From positions 1 to 64,000 of the forward strand of contig NZ_JAOQNX010000026.1 of the NCBI RefSeq assembly GCF_025961575.1: DNA of 64,000 nucleotides, given 5' to 3'. The translations under genes were made by a program, and so were the position numbers. Positions within the stretch are counted from its first letter, which is position 1. Each line of letters begins with the position of its first letter. Below are positions 1 through 8,118 of the stretch, piece by piece. The DNA is from Rhodoblastus acidophilus. GTDB lineage: Bacteria; Pseudomonadota; Alphaproteobacteria; Rhizobiales; Beijerinckiaceae. Under the pieces are notes generated by a model. It was not told the origin of the DNA and ran no database searches. It saw only the letters and a list, made by a program, of their open reading frames with translations.

Positions 1-144
1 GCGCCCGCCAGATTTCAGCACATGCACGATACCGCTGATCACGCGGAGATCATCAACCCGCTCCTTGCCGCGCGTGTCGGTCGGAAGATGAGGTTGGATC
101 TTCGAAAACTGCTCGTCCGTGAGCCAGAACTGATCTCGATTCAT
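1..144 (-). CDS. IS5-family transposase, N-terminal 48 residues (partial)
   Basis: Reading leftward from ATG at 144-142 gives an open frame beginning MNRDQFWLTDEQFSKIQPHL, followed by residues RGKERVDDLRVISGIVHVLK before the window edge. This is the typical N-terminus of the first reading frame (DUF4096 region, helix-turn-helix-like) of IS5/IS427-group transposases. The DDE catalytic part lies outside the window, so integrity cannot be judged. A purine-rich stretch (GGAAGCGGGC) precedes the start. Its role would be cut-and-paste transposition of the surrounding insertion sequence. Confidence 0.8.
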   Translation of the reverse strand, partial: MNRDQFWLTDEQFSKIQPHLPTDTRGKERVDDLRVISGIVHVLKSGGR

Positions 145-214
145 GCCCGCTTCCTTTCGGAAGCCCTGAATCATAACCCGCCCTTCAGGCCAAGCGATTT
201 ATGGGTCCGGAGCC
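1..214 (-). mobile_element. IS5-family insertion sequence, 5' end only (cut by window edge)
   Basis: The minus strand reads into an IS5-type transposase whose start codon is at 144, so this is the transposase-proximal end of an insertion sequence running off the left of the window. The outer end is placed near 214, where the minus strand begins with GGCTCCGGACCCATAA directly after TTA. A TNA-type target flank is usual for the IS5/IS427 group, but the other end is not visible, so the inverted repeat and duplication are inferred. Confidence 0.6.
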
Positions 215-627
215 TAATTTCCGCGGGGCGCTGTCTAAACAAACGACGCCAGCTCTGCCTTCGAGCCGATGGCGCTCCTACCGGCTTGACTGTTGCCGTA
301 TCTCAGCAGTGCTCAAGGGGCTCGGCTCTTCCCGGCGGAGAGCGGAAGTTTGCCAAAGCGGCGGCCGATGACGGCGCTGGGCGGAAAGCGGTATTTTCCT
401 GAAGGATAAGGCAGGACGGGGACGAAGAGGTCTCCAGCATCGAACGGACACTGAACTTCGTACAAATGTTCTATGCGCCGTACCATGGTTGGTTCGGTCG
501 AGGCAGCGGGGATTACAATGCGGCATACAGTCGCATTTGATTAGTGATAATGTTCTGATCTCAACAGTCGATTTGTAAAAAAACCGTCACATAAATTTAC
601 GAATGGTTATCCATTGCGGAGGCGATG
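215..627. other. Intergenic stretch between IS end and tubulin-like gene
   Basis: No convincing gene lies here. A 57-residue minus-strand frame (486 down to 313) has plausible composition (it includes the stretch FVPVLPYPSGKYRFPP) but no ribosome-binding site and no family I recognise; it may be a remnant of a gene broken by the insertion sequence. The last 90 bases before the tubulin-like gene are AT-rich and must hold its promoter, but I see no clear -35/-10 pair. A ribosome-binding site GGAGG sits at 618-622. Confidence 0.5.
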
Positions 628-3600
628 ATGAACCATTTGTTTGTTGGTCTTGGCGGCACGGGCGGCTCTGTTCTGCGGCATCTGCGCAAGTCGCTTTATC
701 TCTACGAACGCGCCTCCGGTGATCAAAAGCTCGCTGTAGACTACCTGTTCGTCGACTCAGACCCGAAATCGTTCCGTGACGACGATCCGAGGTGGACGGT
801 GCTGGGCAAATCGCTCGTCCTGCCCGAGCGGAGCCGATTGCCGATCGAGCAGGCTGATCTGCGTACCGTTGTTCGTGACCTGCAAGGCTACTCCCGGCTT
901 AGACCCTGGCTTGGCGACCGTGAGGCGTGGGGCGCGATTCTTAACGGGTTGAATGTCGATTCCGCCGGCGGCCAGATGCGCCGCCTTGGTCGTTTTCTTT
1001 TCACGATGTCAGTTGAACGCTTCTGCAATCAAGTCCAAACGCTCGTTGCCGACTTGCAGAACAAGACGTCCAGCAACGCCACCACAATTCACATTTTCTG
1101 TGGGCTTGCGGGAGGGACTGGCTCCGGTGCAATCATCGACGCCATTGCGCAAATTCGTCGCATGTATCCCGATGCGGCAAGTCATCGGATCATGGCTTAT
1201 GCGTATCTTCCTGACATGAATCCGCCGCCAAAGTGGAAGGGACGTAACTATTTTGCGAACGCCTATGCGGCGCTTTTGGAGTTGAATGCTTTGTCGGCAG
1301 GCGCTTGGACGCCCTTCGATATCTATACTGGTGCCGAAGGGAAAAGGCACAACATTTGGTTCAACGGCTGTTACGTCTTCAGCGATCTTAACGATCAAGG
1401 ATTTCGCGCCCGCCTTGACGATGGACACCAAGACATTTTGGAAATCCTCGCCGATTTTATCTTTCATAAGATCGTCGTCGCAGACCAAGTCGGATGGGAC
1501 GATCTGCAACGTTTTGAAAACAGCGAGAACGGCGACGCCACGCCGGAAGCAGCTCCGGGGCAACACGTCGGCCAAAGGTCTCTCCGATTCCTCGGTTTCG
1601 GATTGAGGCGCCTCGCTTTTCCCGAAGAAGCTATCCGCGAAAGCCTCGCTTACGATTACGCCAACCAAGCGTACCTCCAACTTCTGCATAATCATTGGGA
1701 CGACGGTCACGGATTTCTGGAAACGGCTCGGCCCGCCCTCGATTCCGCTTTTGTCGCGGACCCCAAGCAAAGCGACGAATGGAGGCTTTCGGACGAATAT
1801 CTGCGACTTGAGCGGGCGATCGTCGAAACGCCGGATTCCAAGCGCTGGCAAGGCTTCGCTAAGGAATGGGAGGTTTTCGAAACCCATTTCATTGCGCTGG
1901 TCCAGCAGGGACCGGACAAGATGCAATGGCTCAACTCCCTGAAAACCATGTTCCAGGGTGCCTGGAACGAACAGTTCCGGCAGCATGGCGTCGCGAAATT
2001 CTTCGAGGTTAATGCGCGCGACCTCCCTGGCTTGGTCGCAGAAATCGTTAAACGCGTCGAAGCCAGTCTTTTCCAAAACTGGCGCGAGGGCGAAAAGGCT
2101 TTGTCGGAATGCGGTCGCATCGTCGAAGCGCTGATCGGCGATCTCGAGGCGCGGGCGGCGACTTACGACGAATTTATCCAAAAGCAGAACGCAAAGGCGC
2201 AGGAACAGCAGCGTCTTATAATGGAAATCGAGAATGAATGGGGACATTGGCTGCCTGGCGACCTGATGGGGAAGAGGCCGCGACTGATCCAACGCATGGG
2301 GCTTGCGTTGCGCGAGCAGAGCGTCGTTCGCACGCGTGCGGAAGCCGAGCGCTTCGCCAAGACTCTGAATCCGGGTCTGCGCGCGTCCCTGGATGAATTG
2401 CGCCGTCGCATCGCCGCCGCAGAAGCCAAGATCGGCAAGGAGGCGGAGGAGGCCCGTCGGATCGCCAAGGCGCGACGGCCCAAGGAAAAAGGAAAGGATG
2501 AGGAGCCGAGTTACGTTGCTCTGGTCGGCGATCCAAACATCGTCGAGACGGTTCGACGCAAACTCGTTCTGGACAAGGACGAACAGCGCGGCCAGACGGC
2601 CGCCGTCCGTTCGGCGATCATTGCCGCGCTCGGCTATCAACCGAATTTCGGCACGCTGTCTCTACGCCTTTCCGGTGCCGAAATTTCAAACACGATCGTC
2701 AAGACTTGCACGATCAACGTTGACGACACGCATCAACGGCTGATCGAAGATCGTAATGAAAAGGTCATCGGCGTTTCGATCATCGAAAAACTGCAACAGG
2801 AGTGGGGCGAAGCCCCTGAAGCTCTGGCGCGTCAGGCCACTCGCCTCGCTAATAGCGCCACCCGCTTTGTCGTTTTCGACAATACCGAGCGCGACCGGAA
2901 CTTTCTCGGCCGGGTGAACGAGCAGCGCGCCAAGGAAAGTTTCGCCGTGATGATGCCCATGCCGGCGAACCAGCTCGACTATGTGACCAAGCTGCAAACC
3001 GCGTTCAAGGGTGCAAAGGCGGGAACGGTCAATATTCTGCCGACGAAGGGGCGCAATTCCGAAATTTCGCTCGTCAGTCTGGTCAATCTGTTTCCGTTGC
3101 GGTTCGTTCGCCTGGTCGGTTCGCTCCGGCAGGAATATGAGAAACGCCTCGCCGAAAGCGGCGCGCGCGCTTCGCTCGAAATTCATTCCGAAGGCGACGG
3201 CGCGCAGCTTCCAGAGCTTTTCGTTCCTGGCGGCCAAGCGCTTTGGAAAAAGGCGCGCACTCTGCTGCTCCTGGCGAAAGCGGCTGGTTCGATCGTCGAA
3301 GTCCGTAACGCGGCGACGGGAAAAGTTTCCCAAGTTCTCAACACGCTCGATCGCGATGGAATGATCGAACCTCTCCCGCTAGGAAGCGACCTCATCGATA
3401 TCTCGCAAACGCTCGACGAAAGCCAGATTATCGCACTTCAGGGCGAAGTAGAGCGTGCGTTGCGCGACGGCAAGTGTCTGTCGAATGAGGATCGCCAAGG
3501 CGCGCTGACAGCGATGAGCGCTGTCGAAGGGCAAATGGCGGAGCGACGCGGCGGCGACATCACCGATCCCGCCGTCGCCGAATGGCGCGATGCGCGAAAG

Positions 3601-3639
3601 AAGGCGATGGCCGTGCTGCGAAGGGAGGAAACGGTATGA
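628..3639 (+). CDS. Tubulin/FtsZ-superfamily GTPase-like protein (Tubulin-like family), 1003 aa
   Basis: Start chosen at the second of two adjacent ATGs (625, 628), because GGAGG at 618-622 is then five bases away. The N-terminus carries GLGGTGGS (residues 7-14), equivalent to the first FtsZ nucleotide loop, followed by a strand with VDSD. The tubulin signature appears as AGGTGSG at residues 161-167, then a PDMNPPPKWKG...NAYAALLEL segment like the FtsZ/tubulin T5-H7 region. Residues from about 480 to 680 are strongly charged and predicted coiled coil (ALIGDLEARAATYDEF, RRRIAAAEAKIGKEAEEARR), and the rest is a C-terminal region without known domain. The length far exceeds FtsZ (about 400) and matches the large Tubulin-like (FtsZl-type) bacterial families proposed to act in membrane remodelling. 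It overlaps the next gene by four bases, so the two are probably translationally coupled. Cytosolic. Polymer formation is inference. GC is visibly lower than in the core genome. Confidence 0.85.
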   Translation: MNHLFVGLGGTGGSVLRHLRKSLYLYERASGDQKLAVDYLFVDSDPKSFRDDDPRWTVLGKSLVLPERSRLPIEQADLRTVVRDLQGYSRLRPWLGDREAWGAILNGLNVDSAGGQMRRLGRFLFTMSVERFCNQVQTLVADLQNKTSSNATTIHIFCGLAGGTGSGAIIDAIAQIRRMYPDAASHRIMAYAYLPDMNPPPKWKGRNYFANAYAALLELNALSAGAWTPFDIYTGAEGKRHNIWFNGCYVFSDLNDQGFRARLDDGHQDILEILADFIFHKIVVADQVGWDDLQRFENSENGDATPEAAPGQHVGQRSLRFLGFGLRRLAFPEEAIRESLAYDYANQAYLQLLHNHWDDGHGFLETARPALDSAFVADPKQSDEWRLSDEYLRLERAIVETPDSKRWQGFAKEWEVFETHFIALVQQGPDKMQWLNSLKTMFQGAWNEQFRQHGVAKFFEVNARDLPGLVAEIVKRVEASLFQNWREGEKALSECGRIVEALIGDLEARAATYDEFIQKQNAKAQEQQRLIMEIENEWGHWLPGDLMGKRPRLIQRMGLALREQSVVRTRAEAERFAKTLNPGLRASLDELRRRIAAAEAKIGKEAEEARRIAKARRPKEKGKDEEPSYVALVGDPNIVETVRRKLVLDKDEQRGQTAAVRSAIIAALGYQPNFGTLSLRLSGAEISNTIVKTCTINVDDTHQRLIEDRNEKVIGVSIIEKLQQEWGEAPEALARQATRLANSATRFVVFDNTERDRNFLGRVNEQRAKESFAVMMPMPANQLDYVTKLQTAFKGAKAGTVNILPTKGRNSEISLVSLVNLFPLRFVRLVGSLRQEYEKRLAESGARASLEIHSEGDGAQLPELFVPGGQALWKKARTLLLLAKAAGSIVEVRNAATGKVSQVLNTLDRDGMIEPLPLGSDLIDISQTLDESQIIALQGEVERALRDGKCLSNEDRQGALTAMSAVEGQMAERRGGDITDPAVAEWRDARKKAMAVLRREETV

Positions 3640-5381
3640 ATGACAAATCGGCTCTCAGCGGTCGCTGCACGAACATCCCCGACATGTGTTCCCTAGCGAA
3701 GGCCGGAACGCCGCAGGAAATGGCGGGTCCCGACGCTCGCTGTTCGGAATGCGGTTCACCGTTGATGATTGTCAGTGGCCCGAAACGCGGAATTCCCGCC
3801 GCCGTTCCTGTTACGGTGGTCGTCGCGCTCCTGAGCCTCGGCGGCTTTGGCGCTTGGCGCTGGGTTTCCGCCACCGCAGACACTTTCAATAATGGCGTTG
3901 CTATAGGTGGAGCCATCGTCGGAGCCGGCCAAAAGATCATCGGATCCGGTCAGGATGCGCAACAACCGCCTGGTTCCTCCGTGCAAACACCCCAATCGTC
4001 TCAAAATTTGTCCGAAGACAAGAATCGTTCGTCTGGAAACATAGTGGCGACGCCCGCCGTACCTGGCGCGCAATGCGTTCGTCTGTCCTCCTATCTGGTG
4101 CGCTTGAGCGGATCGAATACCGTTGGCGGCGAACTCGCGCCCAATCTCGCGGAAGCCTGGCTTGCTTCCAAGAGCGTTTCGAACATAACCAAGCAACAGT
4201 GCGCGGATGAATCGGGTCGCGCCATTCCCGAGTTTGTCGTCAGCGGCCGGTTGAACGGAGCGCCCGTCGGGGTCGAAATCAAGGCGCACGGCACGGGCAC
4301 CGGGGTGACGGCCCTGGCTCAAGGCGACGCCGACATCTGGATGGCGTCGGCGCAGGTCACGGACGCGCAATTGGAGACGCTCGCTGCTGTCGGCGTTCAA
4401 CGAGGCGGCGATTCGGAAAACATCGTCGGGTTGGATGGAATCGCCATCGTCACAAGCCCGGCCAACCCCGTTTCCGCATTGAGCAAGGCGCAGATCAGGG
4501 CGATCTTTGTCGGTCAGATTAAGGACTGGCGCGAGGTCGGCGGGACGCCCGGCGCCATTCATCTGTACGCGCGAGACAAGGCATCAGGCACAAGAAAGAC
4601 CTTCGACGAAATGGTGCTCGGGAGCGGCGTGTCGATGTCGCCCCTATTCGGCGCCAAGCCTCAAGGCTATGATGACAATGCCGATTTGTCGCGCGACGTG
4701 TCCAGCGATGCGCAAGGCATCGGTTTCGTTGGCATGGGCTATGTGAAGCCCGCCAAGGCGGTTGCCATCGGCGACGGCAGGCTGACCCCAGTCGAACCCA
4801 CTCGTTTCACGGTGCAAAAGGAAAGTTATCCGCTTGCGCGGCGGCTTTATCTTTATACGTCACGTCTGAGCAGCGCGGATTCGCTTGAATTCGTAAAATA
4901 CGCGCTCGGCGACGGTCAGAAGAACGCCAACTCGCGAGACACCACGCCATTGAAGCCCGAAATTTATTGGCCTCCGCGCGAAACGGTCAATTGCGAGCTG
5001 AGCGACCAGTGGAAGGGCGACCGCGAAGAATTTTGCCGATTGCGCGCTCGCGCCGGAGAAATTTCGTCGAGCTTCACTTTCGATACGGCGTCGTCAAAGC
5101 TAGACAAACTGGCGCGGGCGAATGTGCTACGCGTTGCCGAAATCCTTCGCCGCATGCCGTCGTCGCAAGTCGTGCTCGTGGGGTTTGCCGACAGCCGGGG
5201 CACGCGCCCCAACAAATGCGCTCTATCCCAAAAACGTGCGGAATCCGTCTCGGACGAGTTCGTCAACTTGGGCTTCAGCAATATCAAGTCGCGAGGCCTC
5301 TGCGACGAACTGCCTATCCGAGATGATCTGGGCGAAGATTTCGAACACAATCGTCGCGTCGATGTTTTTGTGTACCGATGA
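3636..5381 (+). CDS. PstS-like substrate-binding / OmpA-domain fusion membrane protein, 581 aa
   Basis: Start ATG at 3636 overlaps the preceding stop (ATGA). Residues 1-45 contain cysteines C11, C18, C36 and C39, a possible zinc ribbon or knuckle. Residues 53-77 form one hydrophobic membrane segment (VPVTVVVALLSLGGFGAWRW), so the N-terminus is predicted cytosolic and the rest periplasmic. A low-complexity linker rich in Q, S and P follows. From about 135 to 430 is a PstS-type type-2 periplasmic binding fold: LSGSNTVGGELAPNLAEAW, the GTGVTALAQGDADIWMAS loop, and YARDKASGTRKTFDEMVLG. Residues about 465-581 form an OmpA/MotB peptidoglycan-binding domain (FTFDTASSKLD ... VLVGFADSRG ... NRRVDVFVYR). 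No Pst transporter genes are nearby, so phosphate uptake is unlikely; ligand sensing and cell-wall anchoring for the tubulin-like partner is an inference. The PBP-OmpA combination exists in other bacteria, but its role is not established to my knowledge. Confidence 0.8.
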   Translation: MNDKSALSGRCTNIPDMCSLAKAGTPQEMAGPDARCSECGSPLMIVSGPKRGIPAAVPVTVVVALLSLGGFGAWRWVSATADTFNNGVAIGGAIVGAGQKIIGSGQDAQQPPGSSVQTPQSSQNLSEDKNRSSGNIVATPAVPGAQCVRLSSYLVRLSGSNTVGGELAPNLAEAWLASKSVSNITKQQCADESGRAIPEFVVSGRLNGAPVGVEIKAHGTGTGVTALAQGDADIWMASAQVTDAQLETLAAVGVQRGGDSENIVGLDGIAIVTSPANPVSALSKAQIRAIFVGQIKDWREVGGTPGAIHLYARDKASGTRKTFDEMVLGSGVSMSPLFGAKPQGYDDNADLSRDVSSDAQGIGFVGMGYVKPAKAVAIGDGRLTPVEPTRFTVQKESYPLARRLYLYTSRLSSADSLEFVKYALGDGQKNANSRDTTPLKPEIYWPPRETVNCELSDQWKGDREEFCRLRARAGEISSSFTFDTASSKLDKLARANVLRVAEILRRMPSSQVVLVGFADSRGTRPNKCALSQKRAESVSDEFVNLGFSNIKSRGLCDELPIRDDLGEDFEHNRRVDVFVYR

Positions 5382-5947
5382 GCGGAAGCTGGTGCTGGCT
5401 AGAACCCTGATCTGCGAGGCGAAGGCGTCATCTGTAGTCAAAACGCATGGAGTGACCGGCCGCATTTTCGGGCATTACTGTCTTTGTCGCCGCCATCGCC
5501 AATGACGTATCGGGTCGAGACGAGTCATTCCCGGACATCGTCGGGAAGGTCGGGAATGAGCCGGTTGTCGCCACTCTATCCGGCGGCCAGGGGTGGGGTG
5601 GCCGAAAAGAATCCTTTCAAGCAGTCCCGGCTTGCAGCACTCGCACGCGGCGCTGGACGACGGAGTGGACCCCGCCAGCGATTCGGCGGAGGGAGAGCGC
5701 CGGTCGCCCCTCATGCTGATGGACGGTCGAGAGGTCAAGCAGGGCGTGCGACGGAGCGGCGTGGCTGGGCCTTGGCGCGGCTGTCGGGGCGCGTGGGCGG
5801 GTTTCGCAGGCGGTCGAGAGGTCGAACCGAAGCATGACGAACGAACGCCGAGCCACTTTTTTCTCAACGGTGCTTCTCAGGTGCTGCCCATTTCCGAATT
5901 TTGGGAAGCTCCCGCTTCAGGGACCAGCCGGAGTCCCTAGAGAAATG
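5382..5947. other. Non-coding or decayed stretch left of attL
   Basis: Several open frames of 80-130 codons occur on both strands but none has a ribosome-binding site, family resemblance or natural composition (Arg/Pro/Ser-rich). An inverted repeat TCATTCCCG / CGGGAATGA lies at about 5525-5558 and could be the transcription terminator of the tubulin-like operon, although no T-run follows. Nothing else is recognisable. Confidence 0.4.
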
Positions 5948-5993
5948 TGGTGAGCGCGCTGGGACTCGAACCTAGGACCCTCTGATTAAAAGT
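5948..5993. repeat. attL: 46-bp copy of the tRNA-Lys 3' half
   Basis: Identical to 20530-20575 except one base (T at 5973, C at 20555) in the T-arm. The identity ends just after the anticodon region (TTAAAAGT), which places strand exchange at or before the anticodon loop, as is common for tyrosine recombinases. It is not a functional tRNA because the 5' half is absent. Confidence 0.9.
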
Positions 5994-6024
5994 TACGTGA
6001 TAGCATCTTTCACAAGATAACACG

Positions 6025-6145
6025 GGGCAACATTTTTTCGACGAAAGCCTTACAAACCCTATGATTACAGCGCTTTTCATGGTACATAATGCAACACAAG
6101 AAAAGACACATTAACACCCCTCCTTTGTTGCCCTGGTGTTGCCCC
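6025..6145. promoter_or_regulatory. Candidate integrase arm-type sites, left end
   Basis: The seven-base motif GGGCAAC occurs at 6025-6031 and, inverted as GTTGCCC, at 6127-6133 and 6138-6144, the last ending two bases before the integrase ATG. The same set of one direct and two inverted copies recurs beside the right attachment site. Arm-type binding by the integrase, with possible autoregulation, is inferred. Confidence 0.45.
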
Positions 6146-6146
6146 G

Positions 6147-7526
6147 ATGAAAAACGCCTCCGCTCAGAAAGTCAATTTGACTGACCGCTTCCTGCGAGCG
6201 CTCCGCCCTGCCCCGAAAGGTCAGCGTCTCGATATCTGGGACGCCGGTCTTCCGAATTTCGGTGTCCGCGTCACCGACGCCACTGACGACAAGGGAAGAG
6301 CGAGCCAAGTCTCGTTCATCGTGATGAGGCGCATCGGCCGAGCCGGAAATCCAGTTCGCCGCGTTGTTGGCGAATGGCGCCTTGTCGGTGACAAGCCAAT
6401 GATGACGTTGGCTGAGGCCCGCGACAAAGCGCGTGCGGCAATCGAAGACATGAAAGCCGGAATTGACCCCACCGAGCGACGGCAAGCCGAACTGCGCGCT
6501 ATCGAACGCGCAAAGGAGAACAGTTTCTCGATCGTCGCCGAGGCCTTCATTACTGAGCATGTGTCGGGGCTGCGATCCGGAGACGAGGTAACAGCGACCA
6601 TCCGCCGTGAACTGATCAACGCGAAGGTGAAAACCGATGACGAGCCGGCATTCGAGGGCTGGGGAAGAAGGCCGGTCACTTCGATTTCACGCCGGGATGT
6701 AATCGAGCGCATCCGCGCGATTAAGAAGGGTCGACCGGCGCAGGCGCGCTTGGTCTTGGCATACGTCCGCAAGCTCTTCAATTGGGCGGTTGCTCAGGAA
6801 ATCTATGGTCTCGAATCGTCACCGTGCGACAAGATCGCCGTGAAGGACCTTATCGGCAAGCCGACGATTCGCGATCGCACTTTGGACCCGGAGGAGGTTC
6901 GCGCGCTGTGGGCGGTCACGGATTGGAGCAACGAGGCACCGGGCCCTATCGGGTATCCATTTGCTCCGTTCGTGCGCCTGCTGTTGTTGACCGGCCAGCG
7001 CCTCCGTGAAGTTGCAGAAGCGCGCTGGCGCGAATTCGACCTAGATGCGGGAATCTGGATCATTCCTGCCGATCGAATGAAAGGCGGCGCCGCTCATGAA
7101 GTCCCGTTGCCCCCAATGGCAATTGAAATCCTGAGGTCCCTGCCCCGCGGCGACGCCGGCGATTTTGTTTTTTCGACCACCGGCGGCAAACGGCCGATCA
7201 GCGGATTTTCTAAGGCGAAGACGCGCCTCGACGGCGCGATTGCGCAGCATCGCCAGACCTCCGGAGCCGAGGAAATGCCGGACTGGCGCTTTCACGATTT
7301 GCGGAGGACGATGCGGACCGGACTGTCAGCGCTCCCGATTCCCAACTTGGTCGCCGAACTCGTTATCGCCCACGCCAAACCGGGCCTGCACAAAATTTAT
7401 GATCTTCACGCCTACCGGGACGAAAAGCGGCACGCGTTGAAGCTATGGGAGGCGCGGCTTCTGGCGATTGTTAGCCCGGAACCTCCCAGCAACGTGGTCA
7501 CTCTCTTCGAAGCGATAGCTCAATAA
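6147..7526 (+). CDS. Tyrosine-type site-specific integrase, 459 aa
   Basis: Catalyses site-specific recombination between element and tRNA-Lys. The N-terminal third (residues 5-110) resembles the DUF4102/arm-binding domain of P4-type integrases (GLPNFGVRV, TLAEARDKARAAIEDMKAGIDP), followed by a core-binding SAM-like domain (about 125-225) and the catalytic domain. Catalytic residues visible are R285 in TGQRLREV, the box HDLRR (H383, R386), H409 in IAHAKPG and the nucleophile, probably Y418, in KIYDLHAYRDEKR. Length is close to the family norm (about 400-460). It sits immediately inside attL, transcribed inward, and ends in an AT-rich intergenic region. Confidence 0.95.
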   Translation: MKNASAQKVNLTDRFLRALRPAPKGQRLDIWDAGLPNFGVRVTDATDDKGRASQVSFIVMRRIGRAGNPVRRVVGEWRLVGDKPMMTLAEARDKARAAIEDMKAGIDPTERRQAELRAIERAKENSFSIVAEAFITEHVSGLRSGDEVTATIRRELINAKVKTDDEPAFEGWGRRPVTSISRRDVIERIRAIKKGRPAQARLVLAYVRKLFNWAVAQEIYGLESSPCDKIAVKDLIGKPTIRDRTLDPEEVRALWAVTDWSNEAPGPIGYPFAPFVRLLLLTGQRLREVAEARWREFDLDAGIWIIPADRMKGGAAHEVPLPPMAIEILRSLPRGDAGDFVFSTTGGKRPISGFSKAKTRLDGAIAQHRQTSGAEEMPDWRFHDLRRTMRTGLSALPIPNLVAELVIAHAKPGLHKIYDLHAYRDEKRHALKLWEARLLAIVSPEPPSNVVTLFEAIAQ

Positions 7527-7718
7527 TAATTTTTTAAAAAATGCCTTACACATACAATATTAGCATTGCTAACAGAAATACGGAATCGACACCCCTTATT
7601 CTAGATAAATACAACAAAGCAACACACCTTAAAGCGGAACGACTGAAACGGCTAAATGGCGGCTTTAAGTGAGTTGACTAAATCGATTAAAATGTGTAAG
7701 GGCGAAAAAATCGGCAAA

Positions 7719-7747
7719 TTGACAGTCGACCCCAGGACGTCTAAAAC
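7719..7747 (+). promoter_or_regulatory. Sigma70-type promoter candidate
   Basis: TTGACA at 7719-7724 matches the -35 consensus exactly and TAAAAC at 7742-7747 matches four of six -10 positions, with the ideal 17-base spacer. Transcription would begin near 7754, immediately before the first terminator hairpin. Confidence 0.5.
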
Positions 7748-7759
7748 GCCAAACATGCA

Positions 7760-7786
7760 GAAGCTGCGTTTTATGCAGCTTTTTGC
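7760..7786 (+). terminator. Rho-independent terminator 1
   Basis: Stem AAGCTGC / GCAGCTT with loop GTTTTAT, followed by a T-run. It lies only a few bases after the predicted start from the upstream promoter. Confidence 0.65.
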
Positions 7787-7825
7787 TTTCTACAGACTAA
7801 AACTCGGACGCGAACAATAAGGACA

Positions 7826-7857
7826 CCCCGCAGGCGCGAGCCTAGCGGGTTTTTTTG
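7826..7857 (+). terminator. Rho-independent terminator 2
   Basis: Two stacked stems, CCCGC/GCGGG outside and AGGC/GCCT inside with loop GCGA, then seven T. A strong plus-strand intrinsic terminator. Confidence 0.75.
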
Positions 7858-7887
7858 CGTCGTTTTCCCGGTCACCCCCCTCCCCCC

Positions 7888-7919
7888 AAGCCTGCCGCTA
7901 CAGCGGTGGGCTTTTTTTT
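7888..7919 (+). terminator. Rho-independent terminator 3
   Basis: Stem AAGCCTGCCGC / GCGGTGGGCTT with loop TACA and a run of eight T, ending 12 bases before the excisionase-like start codon. Expression of that gene therefore needs readthrough, antitermination or a promoter inside the hairpin region. Confidence 0.75.
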
Positions 7920-7931
7920 GGAGTCCCCAGG

Positions 7932-8117
7932 ATGAACACCCAAGCCTCTCCCGCCCCACTTTTTGTGACGCCCGCCGATCTAGCGCGCATGCTGGCCATC
8001 TCGCCCTCGAAGGTCGGCGTCCTCATTCGCGAGGGGAAAATTCAAACGATTCAGGTCGGAAAGCGGCGTCGCGTTCCTTCGGAAGAGGTCCACCGCATTC
8101 TCGCGCAGGGAGTCTGA
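7932..8117 (+). CDS. Excisionase-family (MerR-like) DNA-binding protein, 61 aa
   Basis: A 61-residue winged-helix protein with the DNA-binding excisionase pattern: FVTPADLARMLAISPSKVGV (residues 11-30), then REGKIQTIQVGKRRRVP and a final helix EEVHRILAQG. Such proteins bind DNA as small monomers and either assist excision or regulate early genes. It is the first gene of the plus-strand early operon and follows three terminators. The next gene starts one base after its stop. Confidence 0.8.
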   Translation: MNTQASPAPLFVTPADLARMLAISPSKVGVLIREGKIQTIQVGKRRRVPSEEVHRILAQGV

Positions 8118-8118
8118 C

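Larger units (their letters stand above)
7527..7931. other. Intergenic region with promoter and three terminator hairpins
   Basis: No gene seen. The first 100 bases are AT-rich with a palindrome TTAGC-ATT-GCTAA at 7560-7572. A consensus-like promoter at 7719-7747 is followed by three plus-strand intrinsic terminators before the excisionase-like gene (listed separately). It separates integrase transcription from the early operon and could encode one or more very short RNAs. Confidence 0.6.

Noticed and set aside
5475-5940. Open frames on both strands between the tubulin-like operon and attL
   Set aside because: No start signals, Arg/Pro/Ser-rich translations and mutual overlap; treated as non-coding.
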